From positions 6,776,075-6,840,074 of the forward strand of contig CM029122.1 in assembly GCA_016859345.1 (NCBI GenBank): a stretch of DNA of 64,000 bases, written 5' to 3'. Below are positions 14,183 to 26,529 of the stretch, in pieces (the first letter of the stretch is position 1; each line of letters begins with the position of its first letter). Source of the DNA: Istiophorus platypterus (Eukaryota > Chordata > Actinopteri > Istiophoriformes > Istiophoridae). The position numbers were made by a program, and so were the translations under genes. The notes under the pieces were generated by a model. It made no database searches and was not told the DNA's origin. It worked only from the letters and a program-made list of their open reading frames with translations.

Positions 14183-15064
14183 TTAGGAAAGTGTTTCGTG
14201 TTATTTGTGGCCACATGATGTGGACTGAAGTCGCATGACTCGGACTGAAGTAAAACAGGAGTTATAGATTTCATGATTACGGTTTTGACTTCCCTAAATG
14301 AAATAAGGCACCGTGCTTTTCTTTATTGAACTTGTCATCAAGGCAGCTGTATGAGTATTTACATAAACGGAAAAGACATAATGTGATTTACAAGCTGTCA
14401 GCGGATGAGTCAAAGTTAATGACACTGAGAAAATTCTGTCTTTTCTTTAAAAGCACTAAATGAACCTTGAGCTAGACATGAAAGCGAAAAAGAAACTCAA
14501 CCCACAAAGAGGAAAACTTGGATACAGTATCTACAGCAAAATGACACTGAAAATACAGTCTGCCTATGATTCACTGTAAATGCAATTACCTCAAATGCTC
14601 GTCAGTCAGTCTGCCTCAGCATTTCCAGCAAATATGAGCTATACCACGTATGGAAATTCTACACATGAAACATTTTCAGGTCACGCATAAGGCTTAATTA
14701 AAAAAACAAAACAACCCACCCCCAACATACACACCCATAAAAATGAGTTCAAAGTTCAACTACAGATTCCAGTAAAGGGAGGCTGCCTCCGAGTTTGTTA
14801 AAGGTTAGCGATCAAACACACCATACCCCAGCTTGTCTTGACTGTTATAATCTCAGAGCACAAAGTCTACGGGCCCGGATAGACTCTCTCAGAAGCTAAG
14901 GAAGACTGGAAGTAGTGAGAAGCTCCTTTCCCAAAGTTTCTGTGATTTCCTCCAACGTACAAACCAACAACCACACCTGCTTTCTGTCCAGGCATGCACA
15001 TGCGTGAAAACGGGCTAAGCTCCAAGGTCTCTGCCAAATCTGTGCGTCACATTCCTCACATTTC

Positions 15065-15245
15065 TGCATCTTCCATTAGCCATTTCCAGTGTTGAACCTC
15101 ACTGATCACATCTATATTTTGCAGAGATATAGGCAGTATAGCATCATCAGTATAGCAATTTAACAGGTTCTTCCCTGGTCCATGCCCCATTCCTCCACCA
15201 AGTTCGGTGCAAATCGAAAACAATAAACATAACACGGAAGGCAAA
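15065..15245 (+). mobile_element. Second copy of the same retroposon 3'-tail family
   Basis: It shares the ordered core with 2395-2645: 'ttcttccctggtccatgccc', then 'cattcctccaccaagttcgg', 'tgcaaatcg' and a tail ending 'aaacataacac'. Divergence between the copies shows these are old insertions. It lies in the first intron of fhip1b. Confidence 0.5.
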
Positions 15246-15944
15246 TTGCGTTAGACTGTACATAGCTGGGCTAATTCTGAGTTTCAGCTCTAATATAAAA
15301 ACTTATTACAAGATCTTATTACGAATAACTTTTTATATAGAACTCTTCATTATATTTAGTGACAAACTTCCAAAATGCATGAGTGTTCACAATTTTCTTA
15401 AGACAGAGAAGCTTTATGGTAACTTTGCCTAGTTTAAATGCCATATCAGGCTGCAAATAATGAAATTTTGTCAGTCCATTAACTGACAGATCATTTAAGC
15501 TCTGATGGGTTCAACAACAACAACAAAAAAAGGGAAAATCTTATGCACAACTACGTTTATTCTTGAGTTTGGAAATAGCACTGACTAAGGCTGTCGAGAC
15601 CAATGAGTAAGTGGACCTTGAGTTCAGAGTCTCAAACTAGAAAAATTATTAACTAAGTCCAGAAATATGTGATCAAAGAACAAGTAAGGAGTAAAGCATT
15701 TGTTGATTTCCATATTTTTAAAGTTTTTGGATACTCTACCACAATTGGACACTCAAGACATTCATTTAGTGGGAATCCGTTTATCCATTATTATACAACA
15801 GTGGATGTGGATTACACATTAATGCGGAGCTGCTTCTGACACAGGTCGAGGTTAAAGTTGACTCCCTGAGCGATGCTTGTGTCCTGAGATTCAAGGGGGA
15901 GGAAAACAATGAATAAACAACAGTATCTACTTATTTAATTCAGG

Positions 15945-17085
15945 ATCGCCATCGTCCGCGGACGGTGTCCCGCAGAGTCCGGCATCGGGCACCGACTGCG
16001 GTGTTTTGGGTCATGCGTCCCCCGCCTCTACCCTGACAGGCTGCCGGCGCACCTACATGGCCGTGAGCTTCAAGACCATCAAACAGCAACGACCTTGCCC
16101 GGCGAGCCGGACTCGTTACCGCCGCCGCCTCGTTAGCATCTTTCGGGGGCTTTTCCGTCCCGCCCGTCGGCGGTCACCAGTCGCCCTGCACCGAACCTCC
16201 CGTTAGCCGGGCTTTACGTTGGATCCCGCCGGAAAACAACAATCGATGCGTTTCAATTGCGAGATGATGTAGCAGGCTAGTCGATGGTGCACAGATAACT
16301 AGCTAGCTCAGGGGTGCGTGTGGTCCCCGCACCCCGCGGGGTCGTCGGGGCTCTTCTTTGCTCGGCGGCCCGGGAGTCACTCACCTCGGACGTTTTCAGA
16401 TTCGCCTCAACGGTTGTTTTCGCGACCGCCGACGTCCGCGGGTGCCTTGCTAGCCTGGCTGCTAGCGGGGTCGGCGCTGTGGCGGCGGCTCGCTAGCGGC
16501 TAGCCGCTAACGGATCCCACAATGTCAGAGCAGCGAGCGGGTGAACGGCGCGGCGGCTGCCCGCCGACGGCCGGCGAGCCGGACCGCACCGAGCCGGGGG
16601 AAGCTGACAAACGAGGCGCTCCTCGGCTCGGGCCGCTGCGCATCCTGTTAGCGACGAACAGACGTCCCGTTCGGCGGCTCCTCAGACACTCTCCCCTCTC
16701 CCGCGGCCATCTTGCTCTGACTCCTCCTACGGGGCTCCTCTGACTCACGCCTCCGACACCAGCTCCTGCTCCGCGGCGCCGCCGCCGTGCGAGGGAGGCT
16801 GAAAAGCGCCAAAATTAAGCGGCGAGCGGCTCGGCCCGGCTCCGGGGCGACGCCGTCGGGCGAGCGCCGTGCACCGACGCCGGCGGGGTCCGAGTCCGGC
16901 CGGCGGCGACGCGACCGGGCGTCACTCGGGACCACGGAGCCCGAAAACGAGTCCAAGCGAGAGTCCGCTTCTTCCCTCTGGCGTCACACCCTCATCAATA
17001 AATCGCTCTTCTGTCATCGGGGATTAATATATCGATTCCGTCCACGTGACCTGTGTCGTCAAGGGGCACCGCTGTGACGTAGCGG
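15945..17085. promoter_or_regulatory. CpG island; probable fhip1b promoter and non-coding first exon
   Basis: This is the most CpG-dense non-coding stretch in the left half. It lies upstream of the minus-strand fhip1b coding start, with AT-rich DNA on both sides. On the minus strand there is a YY1-type AAGATGGCC motif near 16705, in the sense orientation typical of sites just downstream of a start site. A strong splice donor (CGAG|gtgagtga) has its exon boundary at 16385/16384. I infer a non-coding first exon from roughly 16.7-16.8 kb to 16385, spliced to the 5'-UTR part of the first coding exon. No TATA box was noticed. GCTAGC/TTAGC strings cluster at 16293-16515. The start site is not directly visible. 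Confidence 0.7.
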
Positions 17086-18963
17086 GCCCGTTGCCGGGTG
17101 GGACTCACGTGAGAAACATGAGAAATAAAAATAAAATTAAAAAATAGTAGAAAAAAGTAAAAGGGACCGGTCGAAATCACGCAGAGACAGAGACGCACAA
17201 GCTTTTATTACCCACGGGCTCCAAGAACAGCAGATCCTATATGTTTCCCCCCAAATGCAACCGAAATGACACCCAGAGTCTTCAGGAGCAAGAAAAACCT
17301 GGTTCAGCTACGCCAATAACTAAAGATACAGCCTATAGTCGTGTTTGTGCGTTTGGTTATTTCTAATTATGTGTTGAGTGGCCTCTGTGGAGGTTATACA
17401 GGAGCTCGGGCGGACAGGATGAGTCCAAAAGCAAGGGAGAGATGGAATTGAGTCACAAGAGCTATTGGGAAAGCGTTTGGCCCAGATGTGACCTCATGAC
17501 TTCAGCTCTCCACCCATCCTGACCCCACCTCCAACTGTAAAATCCCCATTTCTTAAATCCAAACCCCACACATTCAGTTTCTAACACAGGCCTGCTGTTA
17601 TAAATTTCAACCCTCAAAAACCGTCAATACGACATTGTCCTTTGTTATTTTCTTTTCCCAAACTTTGGAAAGCTTGTCTGCCTCCAGAGCCCCAGAGGGC
17701 TTCATGCATGTTTGACAGTACTCCTCAGGCTGAGTAGATAGAACTTCACGTGTAAAATCTTTCAAAAGTTAAACGCAAAAGTTAAATCTTAACCTCGGAA
17801 ATAGTTCGACGCACTCGTGTCTGCTGATGAAGACTGTGTGATACGGTCGAAAGCTTTTTAAAAAAAAAAAGCCTGTAAGTGGACACGGATTTGGGATCGT
17901 TTTGTCAAAGTGTCCATGATTGTCTCTTGGCTTTGTGACAGAGGTTGTTGCAAGCTTCAGTCCCTCTGGGAAGGGGCAGTTTATTGGGACAGTCAGACGC
18001 AGATGGTCTTCAACAATGATGTATCAGGCAACAAAACATCAATAAAAAGTAGTAAAAAGTTCTTCAATTAAGTAAAGTACAAAAGTATTACCAGGAAAAA
18101 ATAGACTCAACTTTTAATATCATAGTCAAGTATAGAATCAGTTCCATAGTGAAGGTGGAGAGAATTCTAAAGATTTAATGTGGCATTACTGTTGGGGAGA
18201 CATGTAATATATGTAATTATGAGACATCAGCCCAAATGAAACTTTGCAAAGAGGAAAGAGCAAAATGCAAAATGAAGGGGAGAAAACAGGAGAAAATAAA
18301 ACTGTATTTTTTAAGTTCTTAAGATTGAATTAAATTTTTTTATTTAAACTCAGTTTTTGCATTCTCACGCTGACATGTTCGTTCCCAGTTCCTGTTTTTG
18401 ACTTTCACTATTATAGTTTTTCCTAAAATTTTCCCATTTACAGTCATTCTTTTTTTTTTCAATCAAGTATGATATTTACTTTTTCTGTTTTTGTAAACAG
18501 TTTTGGCTTTTTTTTTTTATTAGACTAAAAACAGAGTATTGTCTCTTTAGATTTTCCAGTTCTCTTTTATGTGACATATAGTATTTAACAGTACATAAAC
18601 AAATAGTGCACTCTGGATAAGTTTATTGACAGTGACACCTTCCCTGTTGTTTGGGCTCTGTACTCCAGTCAGTATTTGTTGGTTCTAGCAGCCTCTGGGA
18701 TGTGCAGAGGAAGACCTCCCTTGTTTTCTAGGGGAAGGAAGAATTCCCAGAGGCCATGTGCCATCTGTTGTGCTTTCCTTCCATAGAGACCAGCATCACC
18801 AGGCAGCGCTCAGTTAGACCTGTCTGTTGTTGGGTGCTACTGCCTGATGCAAGCCGTCAAGGATGTTTGAAAAATGCTCATTCAGAGGGGGAACAAGATG
18901 AAGAGCAAAGGCCATCCTCATTTAGACAAGACATGTTAGTCAGGTGAAACTAAACTTCGGAGA
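17086..18963. other. Intergenic region between divergent fhip1b and cnga4; probable cnga4 upstream control region
   Basis: AT-rich DNA with no long conserved reading frame. Two inverted copies of the 10-mer TCCCAGAGGC, at 18691-18700 (reverse) and 18745-18754, lie about 210-270 bp before the proposed cnga4 ATG. They are one mismatch away from the EBF/Olf-1 core TCCCNNGGGA. A possible upstream cnga4 exon at 18787-18943 is described as a finding. Nothing else could be supported. Confidence 0.5.
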
Positions 18964-21900
18964 ATGGATAGAGAGAGCGGTGTTGGTATTAGAGGTAACC
19001 ACTGGCAGAGACTCCTCAGGTGGCATCGCGGGCAGAAAGTGAATGAGGAAGGAGAAGATGGAGTCAAGGATGAAGGAACATCTAACACCGCTCTGGACCA
19101 GAAGCTGAGGGTTAAGTGAGTAATTAATTGTTGGGCTTGACATTGATAAACAAAGAAAATAAATGTTTTTTTGATCATTAGGAAGAGTCACATCTTCCAG
19201 TAAATGGATCATGGTCCTAAATTTATGCAGTACATGGGCAAATCATACACTTTCCCCAAATTCTGCGAAGTAGAAGACTTTTGAATAATATTATAGGCAT
19301 GTATTTAAGTTTTTACAAATATGTAGGGTGGTAATATAGGCAAAACTAATATTCTGATCATTTCCATAGTATAACCTTGATATAGCTTTGATATGATAGG
19401 TATAAAAGCAAATTTAACCATTTGGTTAATATTTATCCCACTGAGGCAAAGGTTTTCAAAATCTTACATATTTCAAATATAGAGATATGACTTCAACTAC
19501 CTTTTTCTTTTTAGATTTTGTAAAACTTAAATTATTATTCACGTAGACATGAGAACTAAACCATTATATATCTTTATACGAGAATACTTCTCATCTCGCT
19601 CTTCCCTCTCCCCCCGTCATCGTCTTCTTTTCAGTTGGAGAGAGTGGGTGGTCGATCCGGCCGAGCACTTTTATTACGTCTGGCTACAGGTCATGATCTT
19701 TCCCGTTGTCTACAACTGGGTGATCATCATTTTGAGGTACAGGCATGGAATATGATGAATATCAAATAGCCCACATCATAATGTACATCTAGGTCATTTA
19801 CATGGGATTGTGTGATATTCCCTGAGACTCAGACACGACTCGGTCTTATTCGTTGTGTTTTGCCAGGACATGCTTCACTGCAATTGCGCTGAGCTACCTG
19901 CCCGTGTGGCTCACACTGGACTATCTGTCTGACCTCATGTATACGCTTGACATGATCATCACTGTTCACACAGGTGAGTGTCTGTATATTCGTTGGATTT
20001 AATCGAGCCATTGAAATAGAAATTTTATCCATCACATATGCAGTTATATGATATGTGAAGTGCTTCACAAAGGAGCACTTTACAGAAGCAACCATGCTGC
20101 TGTTATTATAGGCTTTGTCCTACGGTGCTGATTTTGCCCTGCAGAGCCTGTTACGTTCTGTGGATAGAAGAATAAAAGTGTTAGCCTCTATAAGTACGAG
20201 TCTTTTACATTTCATTGTACAAGAGAATTTACCTTCACTTATATGAAAAGGTCTGACGTGGCATTGCTCAATGTTTTGGCTTTTGAACAAAAATTTGAAT
20301 AGGAACTAGGGTTCAGTTTAGTTTTGATGAGCTGAAATGGCATCAGTCATGGTATTTATGGGTCAATAAGAGTGGTAAACTCTTTTTTTTCTTAAATCCT
20401 CCTATATATATGATTTATTTCTAAATAATATAAAAGTACCTGAAAAAACAGACTTATATCACCCATAGTCAATTGTTCCATGTGATATAATAACAAGCAG
20501 CAGATATTGTGCCATATTGACCATGCACAGCATTTATAACCACCACATCATAAACTCGACAGCCAAACAATCATCTTGAGTCATTAACATGGAAATCTTT
20601 CCCATTGCTGCTATGCACTCATAATGTGGAAGCAGGATCAACTCTTGCAAGTCAGGTAAATTTTAATAATGCCTAAAGGTCAGTGCCAATCTTAGCTTTG
20701 ACAAGGTAATTGTATCAGTTTATGAAGTGCACTCTGGACCGTTTTAAGCTTTGTTCCTCCCTTTCCAGGCTACTTGGATCAGGGCATCCTGATAAAGGAC
20801 CTGACGCAGCTGAAGACACGCTACCTGCACTCTAAGCGTTTCCTGAGGGACCTGGCTTCCCTGCTGCCCACCGACTTCCTCTACTTCGCCTTCGGCATCC
20901 AAACTCCGCTGGTGAGGATCAACCGCCTCCTGCGGTTGCCGCGGCTCGGCGAGGCCCTTGACCGCATGGAGACAAGAACCTCCTACCCCAACACCTTCCG
21001 CATCTCCAAGCTCATGATCTACATCTTTGTGCTGATCCACTGGAACGCCTGTCTCTACTTTGCGCTGTCGAACTACATCGGCTTCGGAAGTGACCTTTGG
21101 GTCTACCCCAACATCACCACCGTGGAGTTCGCCTCCATGCGCCGTCAGTACTTTTACTGCTTCTGGTTCTCTGCCCAGATTTTCACCACGGTAGGGGACA
21201 CCCCCTTGCCAAAAAGGGAAGAGGAGTACCTGTTTATGATTGCGGACCTGCTCATCGCCGTGCTGGTGTTTGCATCGATTGTTGGCAATGTTGGTAATGT
21301 CATCTCAAGCCTAAGGGACCGGGATAATGTCTTCTTCCCTAACCATGAGCTGGTAAGTTGGAAGTATGTCAGAAATAACACTGGCACTTTCTGAAATATT
21401 TTTGTAATACACATTAAATAACACAAAGTAAAGCCAGCGAAATGAACGGAAATAAGGTTCCTCTCTCCCTCTTTCAGGTGAAGGCATACCTGCGTAGCCA
21501 CCACATTAGCAAGGAGCTCCGCCAGCGGATTGACAGCTGGTACCAGCATCTTCACATCAACAAGAAGATCATGCGGGAGAACGAGATCCTGCAGCAGCTG
21601 CCCGTACACCTGAGGACGGAGATCGCCGTCAGCGTTCACCTCCCCACACTCTCTAAAGTCACCATCTTCCAGAGCTGTGAGAAGAGCTTGCTGGAGGAGC
21701 TGGTTCTCAAGCTAACACCTCAGGTTTGGGGGAAAAGGTGGTTGGAGGAGCTGGGGCACGCAATGGGGTTGTCCCTGTGTGTTAAAAAAAACAAACAAAA
21801 AAAGATTAGTTTCACTAATTTTAGCTTGATAAATACTATACATCCATGGGTTCGACAGCTTATCAGACCAAATAAATCCCACGAAAATGGTTTATATTAC

Positions 21901-24797
21901 TATAAGAAATAACGTTTTCCAATTCTTTCAGTTCAAGGGGACCATCACTTTATCCTCCATCGTGGCTATTGTGTAAACAGTAGAATTATGTTGTTCTCGT
22001 TACACACTAATCTGCCAGGAATGTGCATTTGCACAGGTCTGATTGGACAGAGAAGTGTGTTGTTGCCAGATGACACCACATTGCATTGTGGCAAAATGAA
22101 CACATGGGCTGCGTTCTTCTTCGATCCTAATATGACACTACTCTGTCATTTATCAGTTGCTGGGAGATATCATTGACGTACTGTGCAGGACATGGTATGA
22201 GAGATGACTCTGCTCCCTCGTGGCTAATTGTGGTAGCTACCATTTAAATTTCCCCACAGCTGGGAACCCGTTGTGACTGACCTTTGTCCTGTTTATCCAG
22301 TAGGGCTTATTTTCTTTGTCTATTTAAAAGAGGGGGTGATTGTAGGACTAATTCGTCATGGGACTCGGATTGGGGAACTTGACAGGAGAGATGGGAAAGC
22401 TCACTCCAAAGTTTAATATAATATAATATAATATGGTTCTTTGCTCAATATAAAATGATGATTACAGGTATCTGGACTCTGTAGATCTACACCTTAGATT
22501 TATTCAAGGCAGCAACATCATGTTGAGCTCATGTTGGGCTTATATTAAATCTTCTACTCCCAGGCTCAATACTCAATGACTAAATGGCATATTCCTCTTA
22601 GATTTGACTTCAGCCCTGTTGCTTTGCCTAATTCATTATCCCATACATCAGAAATGCTCCCAGAGAGGAGTGTTTAAGGCTAAAGGTGTTTCTCATGCCT
22701 TTCTCATGCAGGTGTTCAGTCCAGGAGAGTACGTCTGCAGGAAGGGGGATGTGGGCCACGAAATGTACATCATCAAAGAGGGAAAGCTTGCAGTTGTAGC
22801 GGATGATGGGGTCACACAGTTTGCTGTGTTGAGCGAAGGGAATTTCTTTGGGGAAATTAGTATCCTCAACATCAAAGGTAGGTCAAGGGGTCATCTGACT
22901 TCTACTAAGTCATGAACAGTCCAGCTGTCTGTCCCCAGAGTTAAAAACAAACATGTTAAAACAGGTTTTAGCTTCTATGCATCAAATATCTGGAACAAAC
23001 TCCCAGAAAACTGCAGGTTTGCCAAATCCCTCAGTGCTTTTAAATCAAGACTGAAGACTTTTATGTTTGCCGCTGCCCTTTATTATGTTAGTATTTCAAC
23101 ACTGCACTGTAAATTTTTAATCTGCTATTTTATACCTCTTTTATTCTGTTTTAGCTGTTTCTTTTCTCTTGGTTTTTAATGACTTGTTTCAATCCTTTCT
23201 TTTGTATGTTTCTTTTGCACTGAATGCTTGATGAGAAGCACTTTGAGCTGCCCTTGTTGCTGAAATGTGCTATATAAATACACTTGCTTTGCCTTGGTCA
23301 TACAATGTTTTTTATGTGTGTAGGTGGGGAATTGACTCAGAAGTGAGGGTTTAATCGTCTCAACGATGCAAAAAAAAAAAAAAAAAGTAGAATAATAGAT
23401 TACTACAGATGTTTCAAGCAGACAAGGTGTATTAGGTCCATGCTAGTGAATTGAGTACAAAAGAAGTGAATAAAGTACCAACTGTACTATAAGACTGTCA
23501 GGACTGGAAAATTTGACAGCTAGTAGGCCGTAGTTGATCACAAACTTTTAGATAAGTACTACAAAAAGAAACAGAGAATGGACTAATGCTCATTTTGGTG
23601 AGCATTAGCCATGCTGAGCATGTTGTATTTTTAACTTCGTCAATAAGACGTAGTGAAAATTACATTAACATTAATGATTTTAATAAAATGTTAATAGAAA
23701 TATGATAAAATAAATGATAGCATCAGACTCTAAACACATAAATTATGCAGTTGAGAGACACAACTATAGTATATTAATACTTGAATATTAGCATAATTGA
23801 CCATTGTGATTTAAAAGAACTGCAATTTCCCTAATGTTCCTTTGAACTCTGAATTGGTTTTTCATGGATGATGGGATGTGGGTTGGTCACATCAGAAACT
23901 TGGTATTGATGTTTTTTTTTGTTGTTAAAAAAAAATCACCAAACTTTTAAAGGAATTCCATGTTTCCTTTTAGGTAACAAGTCAGGCAATCGTCGCACTG
24001 CAAACATCCGAAGCATTGGCTACTCTGACCTGTTCAGCTTGTCCAAAGAAGACCTGACGGACGTGTTATCCGAGTTCCCTGCAGCCAAACATCACCTGGA
24101 AGAGAAAGGCAGACAGATCCTCACCAAGATGGGCATGTTGGAGGAGAGCGGGGAGGGAGAGGAGAGGGAGGCGGAGAAATTGGAAACCAAGATAAAAAGG
24201 CTGGAGAGCAACTTAGAGGTCTTGCAAACAAAACTAGCTCGACTTATGGTGGAACTGGAGTCGAGCAACCGCAAGATGCAGGCCAGGGTGGTGCAGTTGG
24301 AGTGGGAGGTGGCAGCCCTGGAGACTCAGCTACCAGAAGATGGAGAAGAAGGAGAAAGAGCACAGGGAAGAGGTGAAGGGGTAGGAGGGGAGGTCGAATG
24401 GGAGCGAGAGGAGGCAGAAGGAGAGGAAGAGCAGGGCTCAGATGCAAAGGTGAAAAAACAGGGACGTGGGGAAGACAGGAGTGATGTGACCAAGGAGGGA
24501 GATGGAGAGAGCACTAAAAGTGCAAAAGATGATGCGGAAAGGATGTTTGAGGGAGATAAATCCGGGATGAAGCAACCGGATGACCGGGAAGAGAAAAAAG
24601 AAAATGATGATGGAGAGAAAAACCAAGAAAGAGGAGACGACAGACCAGGGAAAGGGGATGGAGCTGAGATTGAACCTGAAGACAAGACAGAGGAGAGAAG
24701 TGGAGGGAGAGAATTTGAAGATGGGAAAGAAGAGGCTGAAGACTCAAAAAAAGTAGGGATGGAGCAGAACAATGAAGGGGAGGAAAAAATTAATTAA
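18964..24797 (+). CDS. cnga4: Cyclic-nucleotide-gated channel subunit alpha 4 (olfactory modulatory subunit)
   Basis: CNGA4 co-assembles with CNGA2 and CNGB1b in the olfactory cAMP-gated cation channel of ciliary membranes and speeds calcium-calmodulin-dependent adaptation. Exons: 18964-19115, 19635-19736, 19867-19973, 20769-21352, 21478-21723, 22712-22877 and 23974-24797; phases close to give 726 residues. S1 is about residues 63-84. The pore filter TTVGDTP is near 260-266, with Asp264 where principal CNGA subunits carry Glu, as in mammalian CNGA4. A C-linker follows, then a cyclic-nucleotide-binding domain with FGEIS (Gly444, Glu445) and NRRTANI (Arg460, Thr461 contacting the cyclic phosphate). 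A leucine-rich coiled coil (about 518-572) follows. Residues 573-726 form an acidic E/D/K/G-rich tail that makes the protein about 150 residues longer than human CNGA4 (575). The start is the least certain part; an upstream exon is possible. Confidence 0.9.
22930..23300 (+). mobile_element. LINE (L2/CR1-like) 3'-end fragment
   Basis: One frame reads FYASNIWNKLPENCRF, then AKSLSAFKSRLKTFMFA. This resembles the degenerate carboxy-terminal end of the reverse transcriptase in CR1/L2 clade LINEs (W.SLP...A.SL..FK..LKT..F). A typical tail follows: 'gcactttgagctgccc', then 'gtgctatataaata' and a TTGCTTTGCC-like end. It is 5'-truncated and inserted in the cnga4 intron 22878-23973. Confidence 0.65.
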
Positions 24798-25311
24798 AAA
24801 GCAAAATAACCGAGAAGGAGAATGGAGTTGTCTGTTTTCTATTCATGAAAATATTGACAACAACATGAGACAACCCCTCTCACAATACAACTTTGTACCC
24901 CTAGATGGCAGCATTGTACATTCGACTCTAGATAAATGTGTATCATCCAAGAACAGAACTAGTATTGAAAGTAATGACAGATGGAATTTTATTTTAAATT
25001 CATTCATTTTATTTTGTCATTTTTATCTTTTTAAGTTATTATGATAAATAATTGTAACGAATTGGGGTTTGTCCCATGTGTATTCACTTAGAAATGACAA
25101 CATGAAATAATACAGTCATCAAGAGGATGTCAGTAATTTGATTGAAATACTCAATGAGCAATATTTTTGCATTCAGAGTCATAATGTTTCATTTGACCAT
25201 ATGGTGAAATTGTCTTCAGTGTTTCCCCTGTCATTTCATCCATCCAGTTTAGTAAACTTAAATGATATATAGAGGATCTGGGGACACAAAATGTCCCAAT
25301 GAAAGCTACTG

Positions 25312-25317
25312 AATAAA
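25312..25317 (+). promoter_or_regulatory. Candidate polyadenylation signal of cnga4
   Basis: AATAAA about 515 bases after the cnga4 stop codon, the clearest hexamer seen in the first 600 bases of the 3' flank. The cleavage site cannot be fixed from sequence alone. Confidence 0.35.
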
Positions 25318-26529
25318 AGCTGCTGGGGTTTAAAAAAATCTCGCAGGGACTGAAAAATTGCAGGGTCATGCTATGATATGGTGTAGATATATTATTTTCA
25401 GGAAATGTGTGTCAGTATGTGAAGAAAGTGAAATACAGTAATTTAGATATAAGATTTTTGTGATTGTTTATCCTCACCTCTTTGCAAGAGGGATTGTTTT
25501 TCTCATCAGAGTTATCTTGAAGGTCAACATTTAAATATGTTAAAGTACCTTCTTGTCTTGCCGAAGAGTAAATTTAGGAAATCATTGATGTAAGGTCATT
25601 CAACTCATATTTTTCTGTATTTTTCAATGTCCTTCAGACAGTTTGGTAAAATCAAATCAAGTAATGCCCTCTTTGAAAAATTTTGTATCTGTATGGGACT
25701 TTCTTAGTTTTGTAGGTGAACACATTGCTCAAAATTTTGTACTAGGTTAAAAAATGAAAATTAAACAAATGCTAGTTTGCCGGAGATCGGCTGGAAGCTG
25801 CAAAGGAAACCTGAGGGATCCCACTCTGCATCACAACCAGCGATGCCACCAGGGTGTCAAGCTACTAGATGAAGCATCTAAACTTTATTAAAAATTCTCT
25901 GTGGGAGATTATTTTGGACCAGATCCAGTTTGATTCTCAGGAAAATAACTGCATTCTCCATATTCCCTTCAATGTCATTTTTCTGTTTTACATTTTACAT
26001 TAAAACGATTTCTCTGTAACTCTTCCATGGCAAAGTGATCCAAAATGTGAACAAACAGAGTTGTATGTCACAATTAAGGCACCAGTTTGAAAATGTATTT
26101 TTGATGTTAAAAAAATAAATACAACCCCTGCAGCAAAAAGACATGAAAAACAGCATTCCTTCAAATGTTGCTGCACTGTTACTTTTTATTTCATGAACTT
26201 AGGAAATGGAAGAACAACAACAGAAAAAAATTTGGTTACCCTACTGAGGCTGTACTTAAAACTTATAAGTTTTCCAGCTGTAAAGCATGGAGGTTGAAAT
26301 ATTCAGCTTTTGGGATTTGTGGCAGCCAGGGACTCAGGGAATATTGTACACATAGAGGGGATTTCATGCAGGTGTTACTAAGTAAAATGTTATTAAGCAA
26401 TATAATTTACCCAACAAACTTTTGCATACAACTGTATAGCTACACCACACTGCTGAAAAACCAACCTACAGTCGCTCTAATAATCCAGTGTTATAATATC
26501 TAATAAAACTGACAGGAGCCTTTTTTGTA

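Larger units (their letters stand above)
11577..16384 (-). other. fhip1b 5'-UTR remainder and first intron
   Basis: This stretch between the inferred first-exon donor and the coding start has no supported coding sequence. Two minus-strand acceptors could begin the coding exon: cgag at 11615-11618, or a better one (gtttacacag) with exon boundary at 11950, reading into a CAGAGTGCCC exon. The latter implies about 370 nt of 5' UTR. The stretch also contains a purine-rich tract, a MITE-like repeat at 13785-14182 and a retroposon tail at 15065-15245. Confidence 0.5.

Noticed and set aside
16648..16956. Open minus-strand frame of 102 codons in the CpG island.
   Set aside because: GC-rich DNA gives long open frames in several frames by chance. 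The composition is Arg/Ser/Pro-rich with no family resemblance, and the region behaves as promoter and 5' UTR.
24326..24772. 148-codon minus-strand open frame opposite the end of cnga4.
   Set aside because: It is the Ser/Pro/Phe-rich mirror of the purine-rich acidic tail and has no independent support.
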